Shown: positions 56,280 to 64,000 of the stretch, piece after piece
Layout of the letters: the number at the start of each line of letters is the position of its first letter
How positions within the stretch are numbered: the first letter of the stretch is position 1
Assembly: GCF_000743715.1 (NCBI RefSeq)
Contig: NZ_JQEY01000001.1
Coordinates: 493,406-557,405 of the forward strand
Direction: 5' to 3'
DNA: 64,000 nucleotides
Origin: Palleronia rufa
GTDB lineage: Bacteria; Pseudomonadota; Alphaproteobacteria; Rhodobacterales; Rhodobacteraceae
The notes under the pieces: model-generated
What the model was told of the DNA's origin: nothing
The model's database searches: none
The model's input: the letters and a program-made list of their open reading frames with translations, nothing else
Translations under genes and position numbers: made by a program

Positions 56280-56744
56280 ATGATTCTGTCCGACCTTCTT
56301 GCGCAAGAGGCCATTCGGATCGTTCCGTCCATCTCCAGCAAGAAGCGCCTATTCCAGGTCCTTGCCGAAGTGGCCGAGCAGGCCTATGCGCTTGACCGGG
56401 AGGTCGTGCGCGAGGCGCTCATGGAGCGTGAGAACCTGGGTCCCACCGCCGTCGGCCAGGGCGTGGCACTGCCCCATGCGCGGATGGCCGGGCTCGACAA
56501 GGTGCGCGGTGCCTTCCTGAAGCTGGATCGCCCGCTGGACTTCGGCGCCGCGGACCGCCAGCCCGTGGACCTGATCTTCGGCCTTTTCGCGCCGGAGAAC
56601 GCCGGCGTCGATCACCTGAAGGCGCTGGCCTCCGTCTCTCGCACCCTGCGCGACCCCGATCTTTGCGCCACCCTGCGCGCCAACCATGAGGCCGACACGA
56701 TCCACGCGGTCCTCAGCCAGCCGAGCGCCATCCATGCGGCCTGA
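56280..56744 (+). CDS. ptsN: PTS IIA-like nitrogen regulatory protein PtsN
   Basis: A 154-residue EIIA-Ntr. The phosphorylated histidine is in GVALPHARMAGLDKVRG (residue about 66), and the QPVDLIFGLFAPENAGVDHL and LKALASVSRTLRDPDL blocks complete the fold. It is part of the regulatory phosphotransfer chain PtsP-NPr-PtsN and affects potassium and nitrogen responses. It is the last gene of the lpt-hpf-ptsN group and converges with the sulfotransferase gene 9 bases away. Confidence 0.92.
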   Translation: MILSDLLAQEAIRIVPSISSKKRLFQVLAEVAEQAYALDREVVREALMERENLGPTAVGQGVALPHARMAGLDKVRGAFLKLDRPLDFGAADRQPVDLIFGLFAPENAGVDHLKALASVSRTLRDPDLCATLRANHEADTIHAVLSQPSAIHAA

Positions 56745-56753
56745 GCGGTACGG

Positions 56754-58205
56754 TCATCGGCGCCAGGATGCGAAACCCAGCATGATGTAGTCGCGCCGGT
56801 AGATGCCACGCACCGTCTCCTCGACCTCACTATCGTAAATCGCGGACAGCGGCAGGGGCGGCGGGGGGGTCTCTTCCGCCCAAGGGGGGGCGTCCCGCCC
56901 GATCCGCGCGGCCAGTTCCGGCAGGTGACCTGGGGCCTCGTCCTCGCGCAGGATCAGGTCCGGCAGCATGAACTGCGCCATGCCTTGCAGCAGCGACGAC
57001 TGGCTGGCCCAGGACGGGTCCACGCGGATGGCGGTCTGGCCGCCCAGATTGCCGGCGACGAAGCGCGCGAAGGCCATGAACGCCGCGCGATGGGCCGCCG
57101 CGTCGTACCCCTTGCCCGGTGCCGTCTCGGGGATTGGCACGCCGTAGTGGCTGCGCAGCGTGTCGCGGATCTCCACGAAACATTCCGGTCCCGGCATCAG
57201 CACGTGGCGGCAGAACGTGTCGTGCAGCCGCGCCACCGGATGGCGCAGCATGGTGAAGGCGCGGGTCTCAGGGCGCTGCCGCTTCCACCGGCGGATGTCC
57301 TTCTGAGAGGTCGGCCGGCCCAGTTCCGCAACCTCCGCACCGTCCAGCCGTGCCAGCCAGCGCTCCACGGACGCGAACGGCGCGCCGGCCACCGGCATGA
57401 AGAGCAGCGGCGCGGTCCGGGCGGTCACGAAGCCGGAGACCTGCGGACCGCGCCGCGGCTCGAAATTCGGGGTCCTGCCCAATCCGAAATGATCCACATC
57501 GCTCAGGCTCCGGACCATCTCGTCGAAATTCTCGACCTTGTCTCGCAGGTCGGACGGATTCTGCACCCGCGTCCTTTGCGCAATCCTGTCCAGCCGGCCC
57601 CGCGCACCCAACCACGCGGCCAGCCCGTTCAGCACGTCAAGCTCGCCCACGTCCTCATAGGCGATGTAGAACGCCGTCTGCCCGCTGGTCTGGAGCGCGC
57701 GCAGGACCTCCATCTGGAATGCCCCCAGCGCGGCCAGATGGGCACGAAACTCAGGCGGATCAAAGGCGATCCGTGCGGTTTTCGCGCTCGTCATGTCATT
57801 CAGGCGCCACTGGTTGGTGGTTCGCGCGATCTTCAGACTGACATAGCTGTCGAGCGGATTGCGGGTCAGCACGATCTTGGCGCAACGCGGGTCCGGCAGC
57901 AGCCGGTCGAGCACCCGGCGGTCGTGGTCATGAAAGAACCGGAACCCCGCCATCCCGTCGGTCTGCCGGGTCATCGCCTGCAAAAGCCGCCCCGGGTCCC
58001 GGTCGCGCTGCGCGACGGTCACGCCGGCCAGTTCGGTCTTGCCGGCATGGCCGGTGAAATGCGGGTTGAACGCCTCTCCCCAACAGCGCAGGCCGTCGAT
58101 CTGGTTCAGGCATTCCTCGAGAAAGTTGGATCCGGTCCGCATTTCGGCCAGCAGCACGAACCGATCGAAGCGGTCGGTCAGAGGCGGCCCGCTACCTTGC
58201 GACAT
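56754..58205 (-). CDS. Sulfotransferase family protein with two sulfotransferase-like halves
   Basis: A 483-residue protein. The N-terminal half begins FVLLAEMRTGSNFLEECLNQ, the 5'-phosphosulfate-binding loop of Stf0/NodH-type sulfotransferases, followed by IVLTRNPLDSYVSLKIARTT, the 3'-phosphate-binding motif. A second, weaker sulfotransferase-like region starts near residue 260 (LLFMPVAGAPFASVERWLAR) and has FTMLRHPVARLHDTFCRHVL. It would use PAPS to sulfate a carbohydrate. Its start overlaps the end of the core-2 type glycosyltransferase gene by 14 bases, so the two are co-expressed. It is in a cluster with glycosyltransferases, galU and cysQ. Confidence 0.82.
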   Translation of the reverse strand: MSQGSGPPLTDRFDRFVLLAEMRTGSNFLEECLNQIDGLRCWGEAFNPHFTGHAGKTELAGVTVAQRDRDPGRLLQAMTRQTDGMAGFRFFHDHDRRVLDRLLPDPRCAKIVLTRNPLDSYVSLKIARTTNQWRLNDMTSAKTARIAFDPPEFRAHLAALGAFQMEVLRALQTSGQTAFYIAYEDVGELDVLNGLAAWLGARGRLDRIAQRTRVQNPSDLRDKVENFDEMVRSLSDVDHFGLGRTPNFEPRRGPQVSGFVTARTAPLLFMPVAGAPFASVERWLARLDGAEVAELGRPTSQKDIRRWKRQRPETRAFTMLRHPVARLHDTFCRHVLMPGPECFVEIRDTLRSHYGVPIPETAPGKGYDAAAHRAAFMAFARFVAGNLGGQTAIRVDPSWASQSSLLQGMAQFMLPDLILREDEAPGHLPELAARIGRDAPPWAEETPPPPLPLSAIYDSEVEETVRGIYRRDYIMLGFASWRR

Positions 58206-59889
58206 AGGGCCTGCGGACCATGGGAACGTCGCGACTGGCCGGCTCCTCGGTCGGGAAATCGCCCATCAGATAGGGGTGCATCCCCACGTTGCGCAGGTTC
58301 TGCAGGAACTGGCCGAAGCCGGACAGATCGACCATGCGCGGCGCTTCCGTCAGCTGGACGGCCCTCCGGGTCGACAGGTCATCGACGATGGTCTGCAACG
58401 CCTCCTCCGGCGCTTCGACGAAATCGGCCATGGTCGTGATCCGCACCCGCGCCTTCACCCAGCGCGAGCGGAGATGCTGCAAATGCGCGTCTTCGCGCTT
58501 TTGCAGCAGCGTCGCCCGTTGCCGGATTTCGGCAAACGGCATGTCGGAGCGGAACAGCCGGACCGCCCAGGCCCCGCTGACCACCATCACGTCGGCATTC
58601 GGATCGTACGGAAAGATCCGGTCCAGATCCGGCGTGTCGCGGGGGCCGTAAAGAAACGCCTGCCGCTCGCCGCGGGTGGTCCAGATCAGATTGGTCAGGA
58701 AGGCGCTGGGATTGTAGTCGCGCAAGGTGGGATTGTCCGAAAGCGCCCCGGAATACATCGTGTGCCCGTCGGCGAATTCCGCCCGTTCGGGCGCGAAGAG
58801 ATGGCCATGGGTGCGCAGTCCGGTGGCGCGCCGCACCCAGTCGGGGAAATCGTCAAAGAGGTCACCGTAGCCCTCGAACACGCAGTAGCGCGCAGAGGTC
58901 GTCGCCTTGATCCGGTCCGGCCGCGGGAAGCGGCCCGCCATGTAGAGCCCCTCGCGGCCCTCCGTCCGGCGCAGGATCGCCTTGGAGAAGATGCGGTCGA
59001 TCTTGCCGGGTTGCGGGGTAGCGCTGCCGGCGCCGTCCGCCGGTCCGGACAGGAACGCGGCGTAGAGGCGGTCCGCCCGGGGCCAGATCTTGCGCGCCAC
59101 GAAGCAGTCTGACCGGCGCAGGAGCTGCAGGTGGTCGTCATAGAACACATGCGGCTTGCCCTGGAAATCGAACTTGGCCACCGTCAGCGACCGGCTTTCG
59201 ACGCGTTCCGAAACCAGCCGGACCAGCGTCTGGAAATAGCTCTCGTCCGGGATCCACACCAACCGGAAGTAGCGGTCGAATTCGGCCCGCCGCGGGTGGG
59301 TCAGGATCGCGTCCAGCGTTTCCCGCGTCAGACACCACCACTGCGAGCCCATGTGCGGCGTCAGGCCCCTGGGGATCCGCCGCCGGACCCGCATCCGCCG
59401 CTGCAACCGAACGAAGCCGTCGAAGAGCCATCGCCGGTGCTTCCAGGAAAACGGGAACCGCAGGGTGAACCGCTCGTGGTCCAGACCGCCCTGGGTCCAT
59501 GGCACGTCCTCGATCCGGGCGCTCTCGATGAAATCGACGCCGGGATGGGTGTCGAGGTATCGGTGCAGGTCATCCGGCGGGCGGAGCGGCAGGCAGCTGC
59601 CCGACGCCAGATAGACATGGCTGACGTTCCCGAACCGCTCCAGCATCGTCTCGGCGGCCATCTGGGTCGCGCGGATCAGCGACCAGCGTCCCCACTGGCA
59701 TTTCACGCGGCGGGAAAACAGGATGTTGGGCCGGTCCGACAGCCGCGCCCGGAGCGCATCGTGCTCCCGCGCGCCAACCGCGGCATCGAGGTGAATGACG
59801 ATCGGACAGCCGGCCTCGGACCAGTGGCGCGCGACCTGGGCGACGCGGTCCGGCGCCTCGTGACACAGCATGATAAATCCGACCGTCAC
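58192..59889 (-). CDS. Core-2/I-branching type glycosyltransferase (GT14-like) with DUF5928-like C-terminus
   Basis: A 565-residue protein. The N-terminal about 270 residues match the core-2/I-branching beta-1,6-N-acetylglucosaminyltransferase family: GFIMLCHEAPDRVAQVARHW, the VKCQWGRWSLIRATQMAAET motif, HVYLASGSCLPLRPPDDLHR and SQWWCLTRETLDAIL. The C-terminal half (from about residue 300) is a separate domain of unknown function found with these enzymes in Rhodobacterales. No membrane helix. The start at 59889 overlaps the stop of the next glycosyltransferase (ATGA-like, 4 bases). Confidence 0.85.
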   Translation of the reverse strand: MTVGFIMLCHEAPDRVAQVARHWSEAGCPIVIHLDAAVGAREHDALRARLSDRPNILFSRRVKCQWGRWSLIRATQMAAETMLERFGNVSHVYLASGSCLPLRPPDDLHRYLDTHPGVDFIESARIEDVPWTQGGLDHERFTLRFPFSWKHRRWLFDGFVRLQRRMRVRRRIPRGLTPHMGSQWWCLTRETLDAILTHPRRAEFDRYFRLVWIPDESYFQTLVRLVSERVESRSLTVAKFDFQGKPHVFYDDHLQLLRRSDCFVARKIWPRADRLYAAFLSGPADGAGSATPQPGKIDRIFSKAILRRTEGREGLYMAGRFPRPDRIKATTSARYCVFEGYGDLFDDFPDWVRRATGLRTHGHLFAPERAEFADGHTMYSGALSDNPTLRDYNPSAFLTNLIWTTRGERQAFLYGPRDTPDLDRIFPYDPNADVMVVSGAWAVRLFRSDMPFAEIRQRATLLQKREDAHLQHLRSRWVKARVRITTMADFVEAPEEALQTIVDDLSTRRAVQLTEAPRMVDLSGFGQFLQNLRNVGMHPYLMGDFPTEEPASRDVPMVRRPYVAR

Positions 59890-60902
59890 GCCCAGTTCCC
59901 CTTCGACATGAGGCCCAGGATCTCAAGCTGCCGCCAGTTGATGTATTTCTCCGACCACATGCACCACATGTCCGCGTCGGCCTCCGCCCGGTCGGCGTAG
60001 GCGCGGTACTCCTGGGCTGCGGCGTAGTGCTCGCCCCGGGCGGCCTCTTCCCGCGCGCGGGCGGCGAACGTGTCCAGGAACTTGGCGTGGAGCAGGACGC
60101 CGCAGATCTTTTCGCCGCCGCCGTCCTCGAACACCTGGTTGAGGCTCCGCGGCAGAACCAGGTGCGTGGATGACACGAACACGGTGCCCCGCCGCCATTT
60201 CACCAAAGGCACCTTGTTCAGCGCCGGGGCCTGGGCCGGAGCGTCGCGGAAATACATCCGCGACCGCGGCCCGCCCTGGATCCAGAGCGAGCAATAGAGC
60301 CAATTGCGCGCGATGGTGTAGTTGCCCGCATCGAACCAGCACGCGATGGCCATGGGATCCCTACCCGCCTCATAGGGCGTCCGGGTGATGGGTCCCTTGG
60401 GATACATGTCCAGCATCATCGCGCCGAACGATTTGACCTGCGAGCCGTCCAGCCAGTCGGTCAGGGCCTGGATCGGGCGGGTGTCGCAGAACGGATAGAC
60501 GAAGAACTCGTCCACATCGACGCAGAGCACCCAGCGCCCGCAGCACCATCGCCGGGCCAGCCAGTTGATCCAGTCGGCCCCGTAGCGGGACCGCCGGTAG
60601 CTGGCCGCCGTGGTCCAGACCGAGCAATCCGCCTGCTCTGCCAGAAAGGCCCCGCCGCCGTCCGAGCTGTCGTTGTCCACGAACAGGAAGTGCTCGACCC
60701 CCATGGCGCGGTAGTAGTCCAGGAAATACGGCAGCCGCACCAGCTCGTTGCGCAGGACGCAGATCAGCACCGTGCGCGCCTTGCGGATGCGGTCCTTTCG
60801 AACCGCAACCGGCGAAAGATCCCGGCGCTTGCGGATCGCGCGGTAGTAGCACCGCCGCCGCCGCATCCCCAGCCGGATCCTCGAACTGAGTTTCAACCGC
60901 AT
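59886..60902 (-). CDS. Glycosyltransferase family 2/92-like protein
   Basis: A 338-residue protein. A basic N-terminus (RRRRCYYRAIRKRRDLSPVA) is followed by VLICVLRNELVRLPYFLDYY, FLFVDNDSSDGG, VLCVDVDEFFVYPFCDTR (DxD-containing, metal/nucleotide-sugar site) and AGNYTIARNWLYCSLWIQGG. The QLEILGLMSKGNW ending is shared with the neighbouring paralogue. Such enzymes elongate surface polysaccharides or glycolipids; donor and acceptor are unknown. Confidence 0.82.
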   Translation of the reverse strand: MRLKLSSRIRLGMRRRRCYYRAIRKRRDLSPVAVRKDRIRKARTVLICVLRNELVRLPYFLDYYRAMGVEHFLFVDNDSSDGGGAFLAEQADCSVWTTAASYRRSRYGADWINWLARRWCCGRWVLCVDVDEFFVYPFCDTRPIQALTDWLDGSQVKSFGAMMLDMYPKGPITRTPYEAGRDPMAIACWFDAGNYTIARNWLYCSLWIQGGPRSRMYFRDAPAQAPALNKVPLVKWRRGTVFVSSTHLVLPRSLNQVFEDGGGEKICGVLLHAKFLDTFAARAREEAARGEHYAAAQEYRAYADRAEADADMWCMWSEKYINWRQLEILGLMSKGNWA

Positions 60903-60999
60903 CGTCCTTCGTCAGCGCCGCATCGTCCCGATCCGTGCACGGGTTATGGCCGAGTTCCCTTAACCACAGGTTGAACGCATTTCGGGTGCCGCTGTCCAG

Positions 61000-62040
61000 T
61001 CACACCCATCCGCCGCGCGACATGAGGCCCAGCGCCTCAAGCTGGCGCCAGGATGTCAGCCGGGTCGAGCGCTCCGACCACAGGACGGGCCCGTCCAGGA
61101 TCTTTCTGTAATAATCGCGGTAGAGCGGCGAATGGCGGAAATGCTCGCCGCGGTTGAGTTCTTCGGCCGATTTCTCGATCACCTCGTCCAGGAATTTTGT
61201 GTGCAGCAGGATCCCGGTCAGGGCCTCCCCATCGCCGTAGATCGCGTTGAGGCGGCGCGGCAGCGCGGCATGGGTCGAGTTCACATAGACATAGCGCCGG
61301 TCCCAGCGGATCAGCGGCACCTTCTGCAGCGTCGGAGCGCGGCGGGGATCGTCGGCGAAAAAGACGCGGGCGCGCGGACCGCCCTGAATCCACAGGTTGC
61401 CCATCGGCTCCTGGCGCTGGATCGTGTAATTGCCGGCATCGAAATGGGTCAGGGCGCTGTGCGACGCCGCAGCGGTACCAAGCGGACCCTCCGGGTAAAG
61501 GTCCAGCATCAGCGCGCCCATCATCCGTGTCCCGCTGTCGTCCAGCCATCCGGTCAGCGCGTCCAGGGGGCGGGTCTGCCAGTGCGGATAGATCAGCAGC
61601 TCATCGGCATCGAGGGTCAGGCACCAGTGTCCGTGACCGTGGCGCATCATCAGCCATGTCAGCCAGTCCAGTCCGAACCGCGACAGCCGATAGGACGCGT
61701 CCGTGCGCCAGAGGGACACGTCGGGTCTGGCGGCCAGAAGCGGCCCGGTGCCGTCAGTGCTGCCGTTGTCGACCGCCAGGAACTGGTTCACGCCCAGGGC
61801 GCGGTGATGATCCAGAAAATGCGGCAGGCGCGCCGCCTCGTTCCGAACGGTCAGGAAGCACAGGATGTCGCCGGGGCGGATCGCGTCCGTGCGGTCCCGT
61901 ACCGCGGACAACTGGCGCCGGCGGACGACGGCCCGCGCCAGCAAGCGGCGGCGCTTCCATCGCAGCCGGTAGGCCGCCCAGGGATCGGGCGGCAGGCGCG
62001 GCGCGGCCCCCGGAGGCGGCAGGGGCCGGCGCGGCGGCAA
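61000..62040 (-). CDS. Glycosyltransferase family 2/92-like protein, paralogue of the next gene
   Basis: About 346 residues, clearly homologous to its neighbour at 59886-60902: LTVRNEAARLPHFLDHHRAL, FLAVDNGSTDGTG, LTLDADELLIYPHWQTR (DxD), DAGNYTIQRQEPMGNLWIQGG, and the same QLEALGLMSRGGW ending. The start is uncertain. The frame is open into galU, and no ATG or GTG exists between galU and the conserved region. A TTG at 62040, three bases past the galU stop, is the best available; family alignment requires a start upstream of the YRLRWKRRR segment. The two paralogues probably add similar sugars in one polysaccharide. Confidence 0.75.
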   Translation of the reverse strand: MPPRRPLPPPGAAPRLPPDPWAAYRLRWKRRRLLARAVVRRRQLSAVRDRTDAIRPGDILCFLTVRNEAARLPHFLDHHRALGVNQFLAVDNGSTDGTGPLLAARPDVSLWRTDASYRLSRFGLDWLTWLMMRHGHGHWCLTLDADELLIYPHWQTRPLDALTGWLDDSGTRMMGALMLDLYPEGPLGTAAASHSALTHFDAGNYTIQRQEPMGNLWIQGGPRARVFFADDPRRAPTLQKVPLIRWDRRYVYVNSTHAALPRRLNAIYGDGEALTGILLHTKFLDEVIEKSAEELNRGEHFRHSPLYRDYYRKILDGPVLWSERSTRLTSWRQLEALGLMSRGGWV

Positions 62041-62042
62041 GC

Positions 62043-62930
62043 TCAGCCGAGCTCTTGGGGTCCGAGCGTCTTGATGTAGGCGGCCAGATCGTCGCGCAGG
62101 TCCGGCCGGCGCAGGCCATAGGCCACCGTCGCCTGCAGGAACCCGGGCTTGGAGCCGCAATCGAACCGCTGGCCGTCGAACTTGTAGCCCCAGACGCCCT
62201 TTTCGCTGCCGATCTGCTGGGCAATGGCGTCGGTCAGCTGAATCTCGCCGCCCTTGCCGGTGTCCTGGCTGTCGAGGATCTTCAGCACCTCGGGTGTGAG
62301 GATGTACCGCCCGATCACTGCCAGGTTGGATGGCGCCTCATGAGAGTCGGGCTTCTCGACCATGGCCTTGACGCGGACCGCGGCACCGTCGCCCGGCTCG
62401 ACGTCGAGGATCCCGTATTTCGAGGTCTCCGAGGCATCGACCTCCATCGCCGCGACCATGCAGCCGCCGGTCTGCTCATGGGCATCGACCATCTGCTTGA
62501 GGCAGGCGGTGTCTCCCGCGATCACGTCATCGGGCAGGATCACGGCGAAGGGCTCATCGCCGATCAGCCGCCGCGCGCACCAGACCGCGTGGCCCAGCCC
62601 CAGGGCCTGCTGCTGGCGGATGGTCGAGATCGCGCCGGAGGGCATGTCCGTGTGGGCGAGTTGTTTCAGAAGCTCGGTCTTGCCCTTCTCCTCAAGGGAG
62701 GCCTCCAGCTCCGGCGCGCGGTCGAAGTAATCCACCAGAGAGCCTTTGCCCCGCGCCGTGATCAGGATGAAATCGGTGATCCCGGCCTCGCGCGCCTCGT
62801 CCATGGCGTATTGGATCAGGGGACGATCGACGAGGGTCATCATCTCCTTTGGCATGGATTTCGTGGCGGGCAGGAACCGGGTGCCGAGACCGGCAATGGG
62901 AAGGACGGCCTTGGTGACTTTCTGAGCCAT
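62043..62930 (-). CDS. galU: UTP-glucose-1-phosphate uridylyltransferase
   Basis: A 295-residue GalU: nucleotide-binding AVLPIAGLGTRFLPATKSMP with KEM following, VILPDDVIAGDTACLKQMVD, MVEKPDSHEAPSNLAVIGRY and GGEIQLTDAIAQQI. It makes UDP-glucose from UTP and glucose-1-phosphate, the precursor for exopolysaccharide, LPS and glucans. It stands just upstream of the glycosyltransferase genes in the same direction, so it probably feeds them. Confidence 0.94.
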   Translation of the reverse strand: MAQKVTKAVLPIAGLGTRFLPATKSMPKEMMTLVDRPLIQYAMDEAREAGITDFILITARGKGSLVDYFDRAPELEASLEEKGKTELLKQLAHTDMPSGAISTIRQQQALGLGHAVWCARRLIGDEPFAVILPDDVIAGDTACLKQMVDAHEQTGGCMVAAMEVDASETSKYGILDVEPGDGAAVRVKAMVEKPDSHEAPSNLAVIGRYILTPEVLKILDSQDTGKGGEIQLTDAIAQQIGSEKGVWGYKFDGQRFDCGSKPGFLQATVAYGLRRPDLRDDLAAYIKTLGPQELG

Positions 62931-62972
62931 GAGGAATGTATCTCTCCGGTGGAATGACGTTTGGGTTATGTC

Positions 62973-63779
62973 TTAGTGCGATCCGCCGTGTTTCAACGCC
63001 ACCCCCGGTGCGTGAGCGATGAAGAACGGGTTGGCGAACCCGTCCTTGCCATAGGTCAACGGTTCGCGATCGTCAAAGCGCACGACCTGCCCGCCCGCGC
63101 CGGACAGCACCGCGTGGCCCGCCGCCGTGTCCCATTCCATCGTCCGGCCCAGCCTGGGATAAAGATCCGCCTCGCCTGTGGCGACAAGGCAGAACTTCAG
63201 CGACGAGCCGGCGCTCTTCATGTCCGCGACGCGGTACTGGCCGATATAGTCGTCCGTCGCCTTGTCGCGATGCGATTTCGACGCCACGACCAGAAGCGCG
63301 TCATTGTCCGGCGCGCGCACCGACAAGGCCTTGGTTTCACCCGGTGTTTCCTTGGCGAAATCGCCGGCCTCCTCGACCGAGCGCCCTTCGGCATCGGTAT
63401 AGAAAAGCCGCCCCTTGGCGGGTGCGTAAACGACGCCGCGGACCGGCACGCCGGCCTCTACATAGGCGATGTTCACGGTGAAATCGCCGCGGCGCTGCAC
63501 GAACTCCTTGGTGCCGTCCAGGGGATCGACGATCAGGAACGTGTCCACATCCTGCCCGTGGCTGGCCGCCTGCTCCTCCGTCACCAGGGGGATATCGGGA
63601 AAGACCGCCTGCAGACCGGCAGAAATCAGCCCGTCCGCGGCTTCGTCCGCCTCCGTCACGGGGCTGTCGTCGGCCTTTTCGCGCACGCCCATGTCGGCCC
63701 GCCCGTAGATCTCCATGATCGCATCCCCCGCCTCGAGCGCGAGGCGCCGCATGACGGTGACGAGTTTGGGGTGGTCCAA
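62973..63779 (-). CDS. cysQ: 3'(2'),5'-bisphosphate nucleotidase CysQ
   Basis: A 268-residue inositol-monophosphatase-fold enzyme: metal-binding IPLVTEEQ, DPLDGTKEFVQRRGDFTVNI and the late GRTMEWDTAAGHAVLSGAGG. CysQ dephosphorylates PAP to AMP and so removes the by-product of PAPS-dependent sulfotransferases and of sulfate assimilation. A sulfotransferase is encoded in the same cluster. The start is uncertain: TTG at 63779 has GGGAG nine bases upstream and gives the usual length; an in-frame ATG at 63842 adds 21 residues without a ribosome-binding site. Confidence 0.88.
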   Translation of the reverse strand: MDHPKLVTVMRRLALEAGDAIMEIYGRADMGVREKADDSPVTEADEAADGLISAGLQAVFPDIPLVTEEQAASHGQDVDTFLIVDPLDGTKEFVQRRGDFTVNIAYVEAGVPVRGVVYAPAKGRLFYTDAEGRSVEEAGDFAKETPGETKALSVRAPDNDALLVVASKSHRDKATDDYIGQYRVADMKSAGSSLKFCLVATGEADLYPRLGRTMEWDTAAGHAVLSGAGGQVVRFDDREPLTYGKDGFANPFFIAHAPGVALKHGGSH

Positions 63780-63905
63780 GTCGCATCTCCCTGCCGATTT
63801 ATCCACGGCGCCCTGTCGGACACGCGCCGCAGCCGTTATCATCGCGCGTCAAGAAAACCAAAAGGTTTTGATGCCAATGGTTAGCGCAGGGCCAGGGGAT
63901 CCGCG

Positions 63906-64000
63906 ATGTTCCAGAACCGCGTCAACAAGACCAAGCTCGGCGGCGCGACCAGCGTTCTCGAACTGATCTACCACAACACCGTTCGCGCGGTGCGCTCGAC
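63906..64000 (+). CDS. Start of an ABC-2-type permease gene (polysaccharide export type), cut by window end
   Basis: Only 31 codons are visible from ATG 63906, preceded by AGGGGATC. The N-terminus with KLGGATSVLELIYHNTVRAV resembles ABC-2 permeases for capsule/polysaccharide export (KpsM-like) of Rhodobacterales, in which a short cytoplasmic lead with an LELIYH-type segment precedes the first helix. The call is tentative because no membrane segment is in view. Divergent from cysQ, with the shared promoter region in 63780-63905. Confidence 0.5.
   Translation, partial: MFQNRVNKTKLGGATSVLELIYHNTVRAVRS

Overview
The window is high-GC DNA from an alphaproteobacterium, most likely a marine-type member of the Rhodobacterales. 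The evidence is the overall gene set: lptC-lptA-lptB followed by hpf and ptsN, a glycerol ABC transporter of the rhizobial glpSTPQUV type, a ccmF-ccmG-ccmH-ccmI block, a fused MrpA/MrpB antiporter, and a sulfotransferase/core-2-type glycosyltransferase cluster. No rRNA, tRNA or CRISPR was recognised. Both edges cut a gene (an IclR-type regulator on the left, an ABC-2-type permease on the right).

Layout. 1-3.2 kb: regulator, short-chain dehydrogenase, and a secreted repeat protein with a PRC-barrel, closed by a clear terminator. 3.2-6.0 kb: two lipid-linked-sugar type membrane glycosyltransferases. 6.0-8.9 kb: poorly coding DNA around a broken IS3-family element. 8.9-10.9 kb: a one-helix membrane protein and a zinc alcohol dehydrogenase. 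11.2-17.6 kb: the glycerol transporter operon, with a foreign-looking small secreted-protein gene spliced between glpQ and glpU. 18.0-28.1 kb: an amide/peptide transport operon led by an AmiC/AmiR-like sensor pair and preceded by a leader terminator; its distal end carries a probable deletion joining a truncated ATPase to an M14 peptidase. 28.4-32.6 kb: cytochrome c maturation. 33.4-36.2 kb: VTT-domain membrane protein and a copper module (multicopper oxidase plus DUF411 protein). 36.6-41.7 kb: RNA methyltransferase, PhoD-like phosphatase, succinate-semialdehyde dehydrogenase type enzyme, alpha/beta hydrolase. 41.9-45.5 kb: a three-subunit molybdenum hydroxylase. 45.8-46.7 kb: ribokinase. 46.7-52.8 kb: Mrp Na+/H+ antiporter. 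52.9-56.7 kb: RNase D-like exonuclease, LPS transport genes, ribosome hibernation factor and PTS-Ntr EIIA. 56.8-63.9 kb: a surface-glycan cluster with sulfotransferase, three glycosyltransferases, galU and cysQ, followed by the start of a polysaccharide-export type permease.

How the genes fit together. The glp operon should import glycerol. The amide operon should sense a small amide through AmiC/AmiR, import peptide- or amide-like solutes and hydrolyse them (acetamidase/formamidase, M14 peptidase). The last cluster combines UDP-glucose supply (galU), glycosyl transfer, sulfation from PAPS and recycling of the by-product PAP (cysQ), which suggests a sulfated exopolysaccharide or capsule. The points most worth a second look are the triple CX13C repeat gene inserted seamlessly in the glp operon, the complementary degenerate motifs in the GlpS and GlpT ATPases, the deletion junction near 19608, and the leader terminator in front of the amiC-like gene.
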